64,000 nt of DNA from Girardinichthys multiradiatus (Eukaryota; Chordata; Actinopteri; Cyprinodontiformes; Goodeidae): NCBI RefSeq assembly GCF_021462225.1, contig NC_061806.1, positions 1,736,001-1,800,000 on the forward strand, written 5' to 3'. The position numbers and the translations under genes are program-made. Below, piece after piece: positions 63,627 to 64,000 of this stretch; position 1 is the stretch's first letter, and each line of letters starts with the position of its first letter. The notes under the pieces were generated by a model that saw only the letters and a list, made by a program, of their open reading frames with translations, had not been told where the DNA came from and searched no databases.

Positions 63627-64000
63627 TTAACAGTTATTTCTGTCATAAAACAGGGTGACATGCGGTGGGTCAGGGGGAGGAATATAGGGTGCCAGAGTGG
63701 AGATCCAGGAATTCCACCGAAGGAAGGAAGAGAGAACACCTCTGCACGCTGTGGTTTCTGGGTGTAGCAAGACCCAGTAAATGTCAGCCATAGGATCGGG
63801 TAAGGGCTGGATTAAATACTGTCCATGTGAAAACTGTGTGTTGCTGCCACATGAAAGTTGGGTGCCATTAGGAAGGTGCACCTGCAGTCCGTTTGAACCA
63901 CACAGAATGGTTGCGCCCATTTTGATCAACATGTCTCTGCCCAGTAAATTTACTGGTGTGTCTGCGGACCCTAAGTAACTGTGGTTCAAAGTTTGCCCTC
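63627..64000 (-). pseudogene. pro: ERV2 protease second half, copy C, cut by window end
   Basis: Corresponds to 32035-32408. It holds SADTPVNLLGRDMLIKMGA. The active-site half, gag, SINE and minisatellite of this copy would lie beyond the window. Confidence 0.8.

Overview
This window is animal nuclear DNA, almost certainly from a ray-finned (probably percomorph) fish. The evidence is its repeat content: a Rex3 retrotransposon, L2-type LINEs with teleost 3' tails, a V-SINE-like element, a Sushi-like Ty3/gypsy element, Tc1/mariner, hAT, PIF/Harbinger and DIRS-like elements, and gamma/epsilon-like endogenous retroviruses (ERVs). I found no convincing complete host gene. One terminal exon of an unidentified, probably multicopy, gene is plausible (1512-1792, poly(A) signal at 2421).

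Layout. 1-1475: an L2 LINE 3' tail split by a hAT-like element with a BED-like finger. 2926-5412: Ty3/gypsy gag-pol relic (-). 6203-6404: SINE with target-site duplication (TSD). 7975-9519: L2 LINE (+). 10205-15205: an L2 LINE (-) carrying three nested insertions: Tc1 with an intact transposase, a V-SINE and a hAT element with a perfect 8-bp TSD. 15207-24407: a Harbinger fragment fused to ERV1 (+). ERV1 has gag, an in-frame UGA in a classical leaky context, protease, then pol split by Rex3 (-), a trace of env and a 3' LTR. 25630-37440: ERV2 (-) with 3' LTR, env, pol, pro, gag, a SINE in gag, a 1.4-kb minisatellite of a 21-bp unit in the leader, a probable tRNA-Trp primer site and a 70-bp 5' LTR stub. 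37456-39037: a second intact Tc1 (+). 39038-44290: mostly unassigned DNA with a LINE tail, a SINE, a perfect hairpin and two anonymous ORFs. 44318-45602: a DIRS-like RNase H-tyrosine recombinase relic.

From 45603 the sequence re-enters the interior of Rex3 exactly as at 20097 and repeats what follows. I read this as a head-to-tail duplication with a 25,506-bp unit. Around a 13-N gap (50221-50233) about 6.07 kb is repeated again (44146-50220 and 50234-56306). This second repeat looks like two overlapping contig ends that were not merged. The last copy runs to 64000 and ends inside ERV2 protease.

The genes do not form a pathway. They are layers of transposon insertions whose nesting gives a relative order of events. 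The most useful signals are the duplication structure, the minisatellite with higher-order periodicity, the UGA-CAA-UUA gag/pro junction, the two intact Tc1 transposases and the Harbinger-Gag fusion ORF. I saw no CRISPR, operon or other prokaryotic feature, and no clear new biological system.
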